Below, one piece after another: positions 27,201 through 34,958 of a stretch of DNA of 64,000 nt. A program made the translations under genes and the position numbers. Numbering within the stretch: the stretch's first letter is position 1; each line of letters begins with the position of its first letter. This DNA is from Emticicia aquatica. Lineage in GTDB: Bacteria; Bacteroidota; Bacteroidia; Cytophagales; Spirosomataceae. Location: positions 992,001 to 1,056,000 of the forward strand of contig NZ_CAKLPY010000002.1 of the NCBI RefSeq assembly GCF_923079645.1. Reading direction: 5' to 3'. The notes beneath the pieces are model-generated. The model saw only the letters and a list, made by a program, of their open reading frames with translations, was not told where the DNA came from and did no database searches.

Positions 27201-27836
27201 ATGAAACGTAGAGATACATTAAAAGCACTATCTTTAGGTACATTCGGAATGGCGGCTTTACCGACAACCGATTTGGTAGCTGCTGCTCCAGACCCAAAGC
27301 CCTTCAAAACAACTCCCGCTAGAGTTGCCGAAGAAATTGAGCGTGATAAAAAATTAATGGCTGAACAATTCTTCAATGCGACGGAATTAGCTACCATTGG
27401 TATTTTATGTGATATTATTATCCCTGCCGATGCAAAATCGGGTAGTGCTACACAAGCAGGTGTTCCTGCATATATTGAGTTTATGGCAAAAGACCAGCCT
27501 GCTTACCAAACGCCATTAAGAGGTGGTTTGAAATGGCTGGATAATACATGTGTTAAGCGTTTTGGAAAAGCGTTTTCGCTTTGCACAGCCAAACAAAGAA
27601 TTGAAATAGTAGATGCTATTGCTTATCCAGAAGACGTAAAACCCGAATATGCTCAAGGAGCAGCGTTCTTCACTCAAATGCGAAATCTAACATTATCGGG
27701 CTTTTTTACAACTCCAATGGGCTTCGAAACTTTAGGTTACGTGGGCAATAGACCAAATCAATGGGATGGCGTTCCGCAAGATGTTTTAGACAAATATGGT
27801 TTAAAATATGACCCACTTTACGACAAAAAAGATTGA
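27201..27836 (+). CDS. gluconate 2-dehydrogenase subunit 3-like protein with Tat signal
   Basis: A 211-residue small subunit. The N-terminus MKRRDTLKALSLGTFGM with the twin Arg at 3-4 and cleavage near AAA is a twin-arginine export signal. The rest matches the helical subunit 3 family, with FFNATELATIGILCDIIIPAD and a conserved GFFTTPMGFETLGY near the end. In related dehydrogenases this subunit guides the FAD subunit across the membrane. It is directly downstream of the GMC oxidoreductase. Confidence 0.92.
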   Translation: MKRRDTLKALSLGTFGMAALPTTDLVAAAPDPKPFKTTPARVAEEIERDKKLMAEQFFNATELATIGILCDIIIPADAKSGSATQAGVPAYIEFMAKDQPAYQTPLRGGLKWLDNTCVKRFGKAFSLCTAKQRIEIVDAIAYPEDVKPEYAQGAAFFTQMRNLTLSGFFTTPMGFETLGYVGNRPNQWDGVPQDVLDKYGLKYDPLYDKKD

Positions 27837-27852
27837 TTTGTTAATTTTTCAG

Positions 27853-27887
27853 AAAATAGCTCAGTAGAATTTCTATTGAGCTATTTT
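27853..27887. terminator. bidirectional terminator
   Basis: A stem of about 15 bp (27853-27867 with 27873-27887, one G-T wobble) with a 5-base loop lies between subunit 3 and the convergent AlkB gene; the last base coincides with the AlkB stop codon. Confidence 0.8.
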
Positions 27888-29002
27888 TATGAAAATTGCC
27901 TTACTACTTTCATAATATGTTCTGAATCATAGCTATTTTTTTGCCAATCTTCTAGGCGTTTGTTCATTACTTTGAACCAAATTGGAGGTACGAGCGAAAT
28001 CAAAATCATCATTGTATAACCAAAAGGTAATTGAGGACTTTCATCAAAATGACGTAAAACCTGATATGGTCGAGCCGCATAAGCGTGGTGGTCAGAATGA
28101 CGTTGAAGCTGAAAAAGCATCAGATTACTATAAAAATGATTGGCATTCCATGAATGTAGAGGATTTACTCGTTCATAACGACCATTTCCAATTTCTTGAC
28201 GAAGAATTCCATAATGCTCAATATAATTTACACATTCTAAGGATAGAATCGCTATCAAACTTTGAATTGTAAAAAAGAAAGGAACAATCCATACAATCTC
28301 GTTGGGTGATTTTCTGAAAATTAAAGTAAGTATTACACACAAAGCTATTGGCAAAACTACCGCCCAAATCATTTCATTTTGGGTATCCCATTTACTTTTA
28401 CTATTTTTTTGAAGGCGTTTTTGTTCAATATCCCATGCACTGCTAAAACCACCAACCAAACTTTGTTTCCAAAAAGCAAAAACGGTTTGATTTTTGCGTG
28501 CAGTTGCTGGGTCGAGTGGAGTAGCCACATGAACGTGATGCCCACGGTTATGTTCCACAAAAAAGTGCATATAACAAACCGAAATCAAGGCTGCTCGGGC
28601 ATGAAACTGAGCCACAGGACTCGCACGATGACCTAATTCGTGGGCAACATTAATGATAGTCGAAGCATAAACACCTTGACTAAGCATTAGTCCAAAAATC
28701 TGGTACCAAGTAAGCGAGTCATGCGTGAGTATATAACAACACCAAAAAAGCATAAAATACTGAATATAAACGTGAGAATAAACCAAAAAATCGAAATAAC
28801 GGTCTTTTATTAATTGCTCATATTGTTCGGCACTAGCATTTTGTGAATCTCGACTTACGATTTCATCAAGTATTGGAATGAGTATATAGGCGTACACAAA
28901 AACGAAGAATGTCCAGTTTGGGCTAATGAAATAATATCCTAAAAGAAAAAAAGCAATAAAGGAATATCCCCATGCAAATCCTATTTTTTTACCGATGCTC
29001 AT
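27887..29002 (-). CDS. alkB: alkane 1-monooxygenase (AlkB-type, non-haem diiron)
   Basis: A 371-residue integral membrane hydroxylase with about six helices. All family histidine boxes are visible in order: HELGHR, then HNRGHHVHVATPLDPA, then NYIEHYGI, then LQRHSDHHA followed by QVLRHFDESPQLPFGY. This set, with NPLHSWNANH, is characteristic of true AlkB rather than desaturases. It oxidises terminal methyl groups of alkanes or related chains using rubredoxin-delivered electrons; no rubredoxin gene is in the window. It is a single gene convergent with the GMC dehydrogenase genes. The gene symbol follows the family name. Confidence 0.92.
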   Translation of the reverse strand: MSIGKKIGFAWGYSFIAFFLLGYYFISPNWTFFVFVYAYILIPILDEIVSRDSQNASAEQYEQLIKDRYFDFLVYSHVYIQYFMLFWCCYILTHDSLTWYQIFGLMLSQGVYASTIINVAHELGHRASPVAQFHARAALISVCYMHFFVEHNRGHHVHVATPLDPATARKNQTVFAFWKQSLVGGFSSAWDIEQKRLQKNSKSKWDTQNEMIWAVVLPIALCVILTLIFRKSPNEIVWIVPFFFTIQSLIAILSLECVNYIEHYGILRQEIGNGRYERVNPLHSWNANHFYSNLMLFQLQRHSDHHAYAARPYQVLRHFDESPQLPFGYTMMILISLVPPIWFKVMNKRLEDWQKNSYDSEHIMKVVRQFS

Positions 29003-29050
29003 GGTTTACTGATTTTTCGTTGTAATTTTAGTCTGTTAATACAAATCTTA

Positions 29051-29058
29051 TACTTTTG
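29051..29058 (+). promoter_or_regulatory. candidate -7 box upstream of the HupE/UreJ-like gene
   Basis: TACTTTTG matches TAnnTTTG about 70 bases before the start codon; no good -33 box at 19-20 bases. Confidence 0.35.
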
Positions 29059-29126
29059 CTGAAAATATCCTAAAAAATTATCCCATTTATATTAAGTAAA
29101 GGAAATACAGTAATGTACCCAAAAAT

Positions 29127-29720
29127 ATGAGCGAATTTTTGATTTATCTTCAGCTTGGTTATCAACATATCACTGACCTAAATGGCTATGATCACATTCT
29201 TTTTGTGATTGCTTTGTGTGCCATTTATCGAGTTACCGACTGGCAAAGAATATTATATTTGGTTACAGCTTTTACTATTGGGCATTCAATTACGCTCGCT
29301 TTGGCAGCTCTTCAATTGATTGAATATAGCACCGAATTCATCGAATTTCTAATTCCGTTAACAATTATCGTAACCTGTTTCGCAAATTTTTCCCATCGAA
29401 GCACCGAAAGTGTTCTTGACCCAGAAAGATTTTCTCCCATTAGGTATTTTTTAGCTCTCATGTTTGGTCTAATTCATGGAATGGGGTTTTCAAATTATCT
29501 CAGAAGTTTATTGGGAAAAGACCAAAATATCATTCCTCAACTACTCGCTTTTAATATTGGACTAGAATTTGGACAATTAGTCATTGTAAGTCTTTGTATT
29601 ATGCTTTCGTTTTTGATTTTAGATGGTTTTAAAGTAAAAAAACACTCTTGGAATCTTATTTTATCTGCTTTTGTGGCTGGAGTTGCCTTCAAATTGATGA
29701 CCGAAAAATGGTACTTTTGA
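29127..29720 (+). CDS. HupE/UreJ-family membrane protein
   Basis: A 197-residue protein with about six membrane helices. Histidine/aspartate signatures of the HupE/UreJ_2 family are clear: YQHITDLNGYDHILFV near the start, TAFTIGHSITL in helix 3 and FGLIHGMGF in helix 5. The family is implicated in nickel or cobalt movement or metalloprotein assembly, but no urease or hydrogenase gene is in view, so the substrate is open. It runs divergently from alkB and is followed after 134 bases by a DsbD-like gene. Confidence 0.85.
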   Translation: MSEFLIYLQLGYQHITDLNGYDHILFVIALCAIYRVTDWQRILYLVTAFTIGHSITLALAALQLIEYSTEFIEFLIPLTIIVTCFANFSHRSTESVLDPERFSPIRYFLALMFGLIHGMGFSNYLRSLLGKDQNIIPQLLAFNIGLEFGQLVIVSLCIMLSFLILDGFKVKKHSWNLILSAFVAGVAFKLMTEKWYF

Positions 29721-29854
29721 TGAAAAGAATGGCATAAAACACTTTTTTTCTGTCCAAATGCCCCTTTTTCAAACTTTTTTACTGCTATTAAGTGCACTTT
29801 TGTCTCAATTTTGTGTTACTATAAGATACAATCAAACAAATTTATAATTTGCTC

Positions 29855-31234
29855 ATGCAAGAAAGTACATCTCTTCTCGGTTTTTTATTGACGGCATTTT
29901 TGGCTGGTTTTGCCTCTATTTTCATGCCTTGTATCTACCCAATTATGCCCATGACTGTTAGTTTTTTCACGAAACAATCGCAAGGCACGAGTAAAGCATC
30001 TTTTTATGGACTTTCAATCATGTTTGTTTTTGGGTTAATTGGCTTGGTTGCAACTGTTTTTGGAGCTCCATTTCTAAATTTTATCAGCACGCACTGGATT
30101 CCAAATCTTATATTTTTTGTGATTTTTATTATTTTTGGCATTTCACTTTTAGGAGCTTTTGAAATCGTTTTACCGCATGAAGTTGTCAATAATATCGACA
30201 GAATGTCAGAGCGTGGTGGGCTAATCGGTATTTTTTTTATGGCTCTTACGCTCGTTGTTGTGTCGTTTTCTTGTACTGCTCCTTTTGTTGGTTCATTATT
30301 AATTATGGCTGCAAAAGGTGAAGTTTGGCGACCACTTTGGGGAATGTTGGCTTTCGGTCTTCCGTTTGGAATTGTGTTTACTTCGCTTGCAATGTTTCCA
30401 CAATGGTTAAAAAGTTTGCCAAAATCAGGTGGTTGGATGAATGAAATGAAAGCCGTTTTTGGTATTCTTGAATTTGCTTTAGCTCTCAAATTTTTAAGTA
30501 ATATCGACCTTACTTACCATTTCAATTATATTTCTCGTGACCTTTTTCTTATCATTTGGATAATTATTTTTGCAGCAATCGGGTTGTATATTTTAGGAAT
30601 CATTCGTTTACCAAAAGACACAAAAGTAAAAAAATACAATTTTCAACGAATTGGTTTTGCGGCAGTATTTTTTGCTCTTTCCGCTTATATGATTCCAGGC
30701 GTTGTTCAAGGTAAAGAATTAAGCCTTTTATCTGGAATTTTACCACCAAAAACCCTAAGTGCAGTCGTTGTAGATGGCTCAAAATTAAGAGCATTGCCGC
30801 ACGAATTACAAGGTTTTTATGATTATGACGATGCTTTAGCTTATTCAAAAGAAGTTGGAAAACCCCTATTTATTGATTTTACTGGCTATGCTTGTGCTAA
30901 CTGTCGTAAAATGGAGGAAAATGTCTGGTCAAAACCTGATGTTTTAGAAAAACTAAAAAATGATTTTGTGATTGCATCTTTGTATGTCGATGATAAAAAA
31001 GAACTTCCGAAAGAAAAACAGTACACTTCCAAATACGATGACGAACTAAAGGTAACTGTTGGCGATAAAAATATGGATATTGAGATTACAAAATACAACA
31101 ATAATGCTCAACCATATTATATCATTGAAGATGCTAGCGGCAAATCAATCGTCAAACAACCTATTGGTTATTGCTCAAAAGAAGATTTTATCAAGTTTTT
31201 GGATGAAGGGCTTGTCAATTACAAAAAGCCTTGA
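29855..31234 (+). CDS. DsbD-like thiol:disulfide interchange protein
   Basis: About 459 residues. The first two thirds form the CcdA-like membrane domain of about eight helices with a redox Cys in each half (MPCIYPIMPM and SFSCTAPFVG). The C-terminal periplasmic domain is thioredoxin-like with active site CANC in GYACANCRKMEEN. It carries electrons from cytosolic thioredoxin to periplasmic proteins. The N-terminal alpha domain of E. coli DsbD is absent: the chain begins directly with the first helix. ATG 29855 is preferred to the TTG at 29849. The HupE-like gene just upstream may relate to envelope metalloprotein assembly, which is inference. Confidence 0.9.
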   Translation: MQESTSLLGFLLTAFLAGFASIFMPCIYPIMPMTVSFFTKQSQGTSKASFYGLSIMFVFGLIGLVATVFGAPFLNFISTHWIPNLIFFVIFIIFGISLLGAFEIVLPHEVVNNIDRMSERGGLIGIFFMALTLVVVSFSCTAPFVGSLLIMAAKGEVWRPLWGMLAFGLPFGIVFTSLAMFPQWLKSLPKSGGWMNEMKAVFGILEFALALKFLSNIDLTYHFNYISRDLFLIIWIIIFAAIGLYILGIIRLPKDTKVKKYNFQRIGFAAVFFALSAYMIPGVVQGKELSLLSGILPPKTLSAVVVDGSKLRALPHELQGFYDYDDALAYSKEVGKPLFIDFTGYACANCRKMEENVWSKPDVLEKLKNDFVIASLYVDDKKELPKEKQYTSKYDDELKVTVGDKNMDIEITKYNNNAQPYYIIEDASGKSIVKQPIGYCSKEDFIKFLDEGLVNYKKP

Positions 31235-31252
31235 CTTTCTGATATAAAGTTG

Positions 31253-31285
31253 AAATCCTCAATATCAAAATATTGAGGATTTTTT
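31253..31285. terminator. bidirectional terminator
   Basis: A perfect 13-bp stem (31253-31265 with 31270-31282) with a 4-base loop and a T run on the plus strand, between the convergent DsbD-like and aat genes. Confidence 0.88.
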
Positions 31286-31908
31286 TATGCTATTTTACTA
31301 AAAAAATGTTGTATTTCTGTCTCAATAAAGCGTGCTTTCTTGGCAGTTGCTTTTTTCAAAAGGTTGAGATATTGAAATTTAGGAATCTCAATTGCACCAA
31401 AACGCCTAACATTATCATTGATAAACTGCGTATCTAGCAATTCAAAACTTTGATTTCTTAACGTTTGAATGAGGTAATGAAAAGCTACCTTTGAAGCATT
31501 TGGCTCAGTATAAAACATTGATTCGCCAAAAAAAGCCGAACCAATTGCCACGCCATAAAGTCCACCTACCAAGGTATTATTAACATAAGCTTCTACACTA
31601 TGAGCTAGACCCATAGCGTTTAGTCCCGAATAAGCTTCAATAATTTCTTCAGAAATCCAAGTATCATCCGAATCACTTCGAGCCATCGCACAACCTCTCA
31701 TTACGCCCTCAAAATTTGTGTTAAATCGGATATCAAAATATTGTTTATTGATTAAAGGGCGTAACGATTTATGTGGTTTGTAGGTTTCTATAGGAATAAT
31801 AGCACGAGGGTCGGGCGAATACCAGTACAAAGTTCCGTCCGAGTCAGCCATTGGAAAAATACCGTTAATATAACCGTAAATTAGGTCGTCTGGCGTAAGT
31901 TTTGTCAT
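31285..31908 (-). CDS. aat: leucyl/phenylalanyl-tRNA-protein transferase
   Basis: A 207-residue cytosolic enzyme that adds Leu or Phe to N-terminal Arg or Lys of proteins, marking them for ClpS/ClpAP (N-degron pathway). It has the family start with GYINGIFPMAD, then YWYSPDPRAIIP, the GLAHSVEAY and GGLYGVAIGSAFFGESMF core, and LLDTQFINDNVRRFGA near the end, all typical of Aat. The length is normal. It is a single gene; a CAAAATTA at 31934-31941 (TAATTTTG on its strand) is a possible -7 box with no clear -33. Confidence 0.95.
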   Translation of the reverse strand: MTKLTPDDLIYGYINGIFPMADSDGTLYWYSPDPRAIIPIETYKPHKSLRPLINKQYFDIRFNTNFEGVMRGCAMARSDSDDTWISEEIIEAYSGLNAMGLAHSVEAYVNNTLVGGLYGVAIGSAFFGESMFYTEPNASKVAFHYLIQTLRNQSFELLDTQFINDNVRRFGAIEIPKFQYLNLLKKATAKKARFIETEIQHFFSKIA

Positions 31909-32012
31909 TAAAATTGTCGTAGCTGAATACTAACAAAATTAAGTAAAAAAATGAGAAAAACTAAAAAAATAGATTTTAGAATAAAAATTATAGTGTTAAT
32001 CGCAAAAAGTAC

Positions 32013-32987
32013 TTAGTTTTTCTTGATTTTTGGAGATTCAAAAGTAATTTTCCCCTTTTCGTCATATTCGTATAATATATATGGTTCGATCGAAGTATCG
32101 TAGCAATCTTTACCAAATTGGGTTTCTCTTTTTCGACGATTTCCTGTTGGGTAATATTCAACCCATTTACCAATTTTTACACTGTCGTCCATCATTCCTT
32201 GCTCTGCCAATGTGCCGCTTTCATTAAATAAAAAATATTCGCCTGTTACTTTTCCGTAGTTTTTGGGTTTAACTTCCTTTATTTTTGTTTGGCTATCATC
32301 AAAATACGAAATTTCGGAATCCCTATAAAAACCTCTTTCGTAGTATTCTTTATTGAGTAAATTGTAGTTTTTATCGTAAGATTCCCAACGACCATCTTTT
32401 GTGCCGAGATAATACCAACCTTCTTCAACAACCAAATCTCCAAGATATTTTTTGTACGGGCCATGCATCAAATTGTTGGTTTCTCGGTCACGACCAAGAC
32501 CTTCAACAATACGATTAGCTTTTCTATCATACCAATAAAGATGGCGAGCGTAAGCATTAGGTTGAGTAAAATCTTTCAAAGTATAAAATTCCAAAAAAGT
32601 CAAATTATTACCTGTCCCTTGTCTAATCAGTTGCTTTTCAACTTTTATTCCTTCATAATCTCGTCCGTTGAATTCTTTTTTAAGTCCTTTTATTTCTTTT
32701 TTTACATCCTTAAAAGTCTTTGAAATTTTCAAACCTAAATCTGGGAGAGTTTCGGTAGCAAATTTTTTGGCATCATCAATACTCGAAATATTATTTCCAC
32801 CAGGCAACGACGCCGAAGCCTTTGGCGTTGTCACTCCTACTGGTAGTCTATCTAATTTTTCTTGAATTGTTTCCTTTTTATAGTCTTTGTCTCCTTTTTT
32901 CTTGGCTTGCGGCACTTGTGCTTTAGCCTCCGCAAAGAGCAAAACTAAAATAAATGAAAAAGAGTATATTTTTGAATAAAGTTTCAT
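32013..32987 (-). CDS. secreted MORN/YwqK-type repeat protein
   Basis: About 324 residues with a Sec signal peptide ending in AKAQ. A Lys-rich linker is followed by a C-terminal half of short repeats of the MORN/YwqK kind, each with a Gly and paired aromatic residues (GPYKKYLGDLVVEEGWYY, GRWESYDKNYNLL, GEYFLFNESGTLAEQG, GKWVEYYPTGNRRK). Despite the family's antitoxin label this exported protein is more likely a structural or binding protein of the envelope. ATG 32987 is chosen over a TTG three codons earlier. No partner toxin is seen. Confidence 0.75.
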   Translation of the reverse strand: MKLYSKIYSFSFILVLLFAEAKAQVPQAKKKGDKDYKKETIQEKLDRLPVGVTTPKASASLPGGNNISSIDDAKKFATETLPDLGLKISKTFKDVKKEIKGLKKEFNGRDYEGIKVEKQLIRQGTGNNLTFLEFYTLKDFTQPNAYARHLYWYDRKANRIVEGLGRDRETNNLMHGPYKKYLGDLVVEEGWYYLGTKDGRWESYDKNYNLLNKEYYERGFYRDSEISYFDDSQTKIKEVKPKNYGKVTGEYFLFNESGTLAEQGMMDDSVKIGKWVEYYPTGNRRKRETQFGKDCYDTSIEPYILYEYDEKGKITFESPKIKKN

Positions 32988-33179
32988 TTTCAACAATGAT
33001 GGTGGTAATTATGTGCTTTCATTAAAACGACAAATTTCTAAAAAAATTGGACTTTTGTTTAAAACTCGTTCCAAAGAAATACTATTGACATGATAAAAGA
33101 AAAAAATGAATTAAAAACTCTGCATTATACAAGTCGAAATCCTATTCAAGTTGCATATTTTATTGATAATATTGAAAAA

Positions 33180-33671
33180 TCAGCCTATAAACAAACTGAT
33201 TTCCCCTACATCTTGACAGTTTTTTAATAATTCTAAATTACTAACTTCCAATTTTGGATGAATAAAATTAGCAGCAATTTCGCAGAGTGGCACTAAAACA
33301 AATTGGCGTTCTTGAATAAAAGGATGAGGAATCGACAAGTTTTCCATTGATATAACCTCATTTTCGTAGTATAAAATATCAATATCAATGATTCGTTCAC
33401 CCCATTTTACCTGACGAACACGCCCCATGTCTTTTTCGATATTCAGTATTAAATGAAGTACTGCATTTGGCGAGAAACTTGTTTCAACTTCTATGACTTG
33501 ATTTAGAAAAGAATTTTGCTCGACAATTCCCCAAGCAGCGGTTTCGTAAATACTCGATTTCAAAACTATTTGGCCAACTTTTTCTTTGATTAATCTTTGG
33601 GCCATCAGCAAGTTGCCTTCTCGGTTGCCTAAATTTGAACCTAAACCAAGAAAAATTTTATGAAGTTTCAA
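33180..33671 (-). CDS. folK: 2-amino-4-hydroxy-6-hydroxymethyldihydropteridine pyrophosphokinase
   Basis: A 163-residue cytosolic folate-pathway enzyme that transfers pyrophosphate from ATP to hydroxymethyl-dihydropterin. Motifs LGLGSNLGNREGNL, YETAAWGI with NSFLNQVIEVET, and RWGERIIDIDILYY-like WGERIIDIDILYY with HPFIQERQFVLVPL are intact. The start codon is TTG at 33671, which overlaps the TGA of the upstream gene (shared TTGA); no ATG lies between it and the conserved LGLGSN, so TTG is needed and translation is probably coupled. Confidence 0.93.
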   Translation of the reverse strand: MKLHKIFLGLGSNLGNREGNLLMAQRLIKEKVGQIVLKSSIYETAAWGIVEQNSFLNQVIEVETSFSPNAVLHLILNIEKDMGRVRQVKWGERIIDIDILYYENEVISMENLSIPHPFIQERQFVLVPLCEIAANFIHPKLEVSNLELLKNCQDVGEISLFIG

Positions 33672-34426
33672 GCGATTGATAAGTTAAAAGTTTGAACAAC
33701 TTCCGCAATTTCAGGTAATAAAGAGGGGTTTTTCTCGAAAGCATTACCAATTACAATAATATCTGCACCAGCTTCGAGGGCGGCGGCGGCTTTTTCGGTA
33801 GAATTAATACCGCCACCAACAATGAGCGGTAATGCTATGCTTTCTCTTACTTTTCGAATCATTTTTGGCGAAACTGGATAAACTGCTCCGCTTCCTCCAT
33901 CCAAATATATTAGTTTCTGGCCTAACATTTCGGCAGCCATTGCCGTACAAGCAGCAATATCAGGTTTATCATGCGGAATTGGCGTTGTGTTACTGATGTA
34001 CGAAACTGTCGTTTGGCGGCCACTATCAACCACCATATAACCAGTTGATAAGATTTCCAAGCCACTTTGTCTGAGCATAGGGGCGGCAATCACGTGTTGA
34101 CCGATAAGAAAATCAGCATTACGTCCTGAAATCAAAGAAAGCAATAAAATTGCATCAGCGGTGGGTTCAATATGAAGGCTATTTCCTGGAAAAATGACTA
34201 CTGGAATATTCGTTTTTGAATGAATATTTACAATCATTTTACTCATAATATTATTGGAAATCAAGCTTCCTCCAACCAAAAACAAATCAACTCTATTTTC
34301 AAAACAAGTATATAAAAAATCATCAAAAGTGGACATATCAACCTTATCTGGGTCGAGTAGCACCGCCAAAGACTTTCTTTGTAATTGCCTGTTAATCAGT
34401 ATTTTATCAAGAATTTGACTCGACAT
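33668..34426 (-). CDS. geranylgeranylglyceryl/heptaprenylglyceryl phosphate synthase family protein
   Basis: A 252-residue TIM-barrel prenyltransferase of the GGGP synthase/PcrB family, which joins a polyprenyl diphosphate to glycerol-1-phosphate. Visible motifs are LLDPDKVD at the first strand, LVGGSLIS, VVIFPGN, LIYLDGGSGA with its phosphate-binding loop, and LIVGGGI followed by IVIGNAF. Bacteroidota members form a recognised bacterial branch; the product in the cell is not certain. It overlaps folK by four bases and the upstream small membrane-protein gene by 20 bases. Confidence 0.9.
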   Translation of the reverse strand: MSSQILDKILINRQLQRKSLAVLLDPDKVDMSTFDDFLYTCFENRVDLFLVGGSLISNNIMSKMIVNIHSKTNIPVVIFPGNSLHIEPTADAILLLSLISGRNADFLIGQHVIAAPMLRQSGLEILSTGYMVVDSGRQTTVSYISNTTPIPHDKPDIAACTAMAAEMLGQKLIYLDGGSGAVYPVSPKMIRKVRESIALPLIVGGGINSTEKAAAALEAGADIIVIGNAFEKNPSLLPEIAEVVQTFNLSIA

Positions 34427-34802
34427 TGTTGGTGGTGTAATTATCCATAAATTCTAAAAGTTTATCTTTCGCCAAAGCTAATAGTAGCGATGTTGCGGCT
34501 CCTTTCAAAGCTGCCCAAACAATTGATTCACTTTCGTTTTCTTCTTCAACCAAAAGTAATGGTTCGCTAGAAGTTTTTTGTTTTGGTGAAGGTAGCAAAA
34601 GCTCTGTTAAAGCATAAGCCGCAACAATTACGCCACCGATAACAAGCGTATTTTTGCCAACTTTTTTCAAATCACCGATTTGCATTTCGATAGCTTCCAA
34701 ATACTTATTGGCCGATTCCTGCAAAAGTTCCTTACGTTCTTCACGACTTCCTTTAGGTGGTACAATCGGAATTTTTATGATTTCTTCTTTTGATTTTTTC
34801 AC
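34407..34802 (-). CDS. small membrane-associated protein of unknown function
   Basis: A 131-residue protein starting with GTG, the only suitable start before the hydrophobic segment. It has a basic, charged N-terminal part with a helix (ERKELLQESANKYLEAIEMQIGDL), one membrane helix near residues 50-68, a Glu-rich loop and a second weakly hydrophobic stretch (ALKGAATSLLLALAKDKLLEF). It looks like a small phage-shock or DUF883-like tether, but I recognise no family. It overlaps the GGGP synthase gene by 20 bases, so the two are co-translated and may act together at the membrane. Confidence 0.65.
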   Translation of the reverse strand: MKKSKEEIIKIPIVPPKGSREERKELLQESANKYLEAIEMQIGDLKKVGKNTLVIGGVIVAAYALTELLLPSPKQKTSSEPLLLVEEENESESIVWAALKGAATSLLLALAKDKLLEFMDNYTTNNVESNS

Positions 34803-34914
34803 CTTTCTAACTGATTTTTACTCAAAAGTATTCAAAATTGCCCAAAAAAGAAAAGCGAAACGTTGATTTGTGACTTTGTACCAGCAAAAGCAATAATATT
34901 TACTGATAAAATGT

Positions 34915-34922
34915 TAGTTTTG
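34915..34922 (+). promoter_or_regulatory. candidate -7 box of the beta-lactamase operon
   Basis: TAGTTTTG fits TAnnTTTG, 36 bases before the ATG; no -33 box at the right spacing. Confidence 0.35.
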
Positions 34923-34958
34923 GTTGAGATTTAAAATAATAAAGAACATTTATCTGAA

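Noticed and set aside
30004..30489. 161-codon minus-strand open frame
   Set aside because: Antisense to the DsbD-like membrane domain; no recognisable protein features.
32013..32987. Toxin-antitoxin system suggested by the YwqK-type repeats
   Set aside because: The protein has a Sec signal peptide and no neighbouring toxin-like gene, so an antitoxin role is not supported.
33090..33227. Short plus-strand frame of about 44 codons starting with ATG at 33090
   Set aside because: It overlaps the 3' end of folK, has no promoter box or recognisable sequence, and its end is antisense to a conserved gene.
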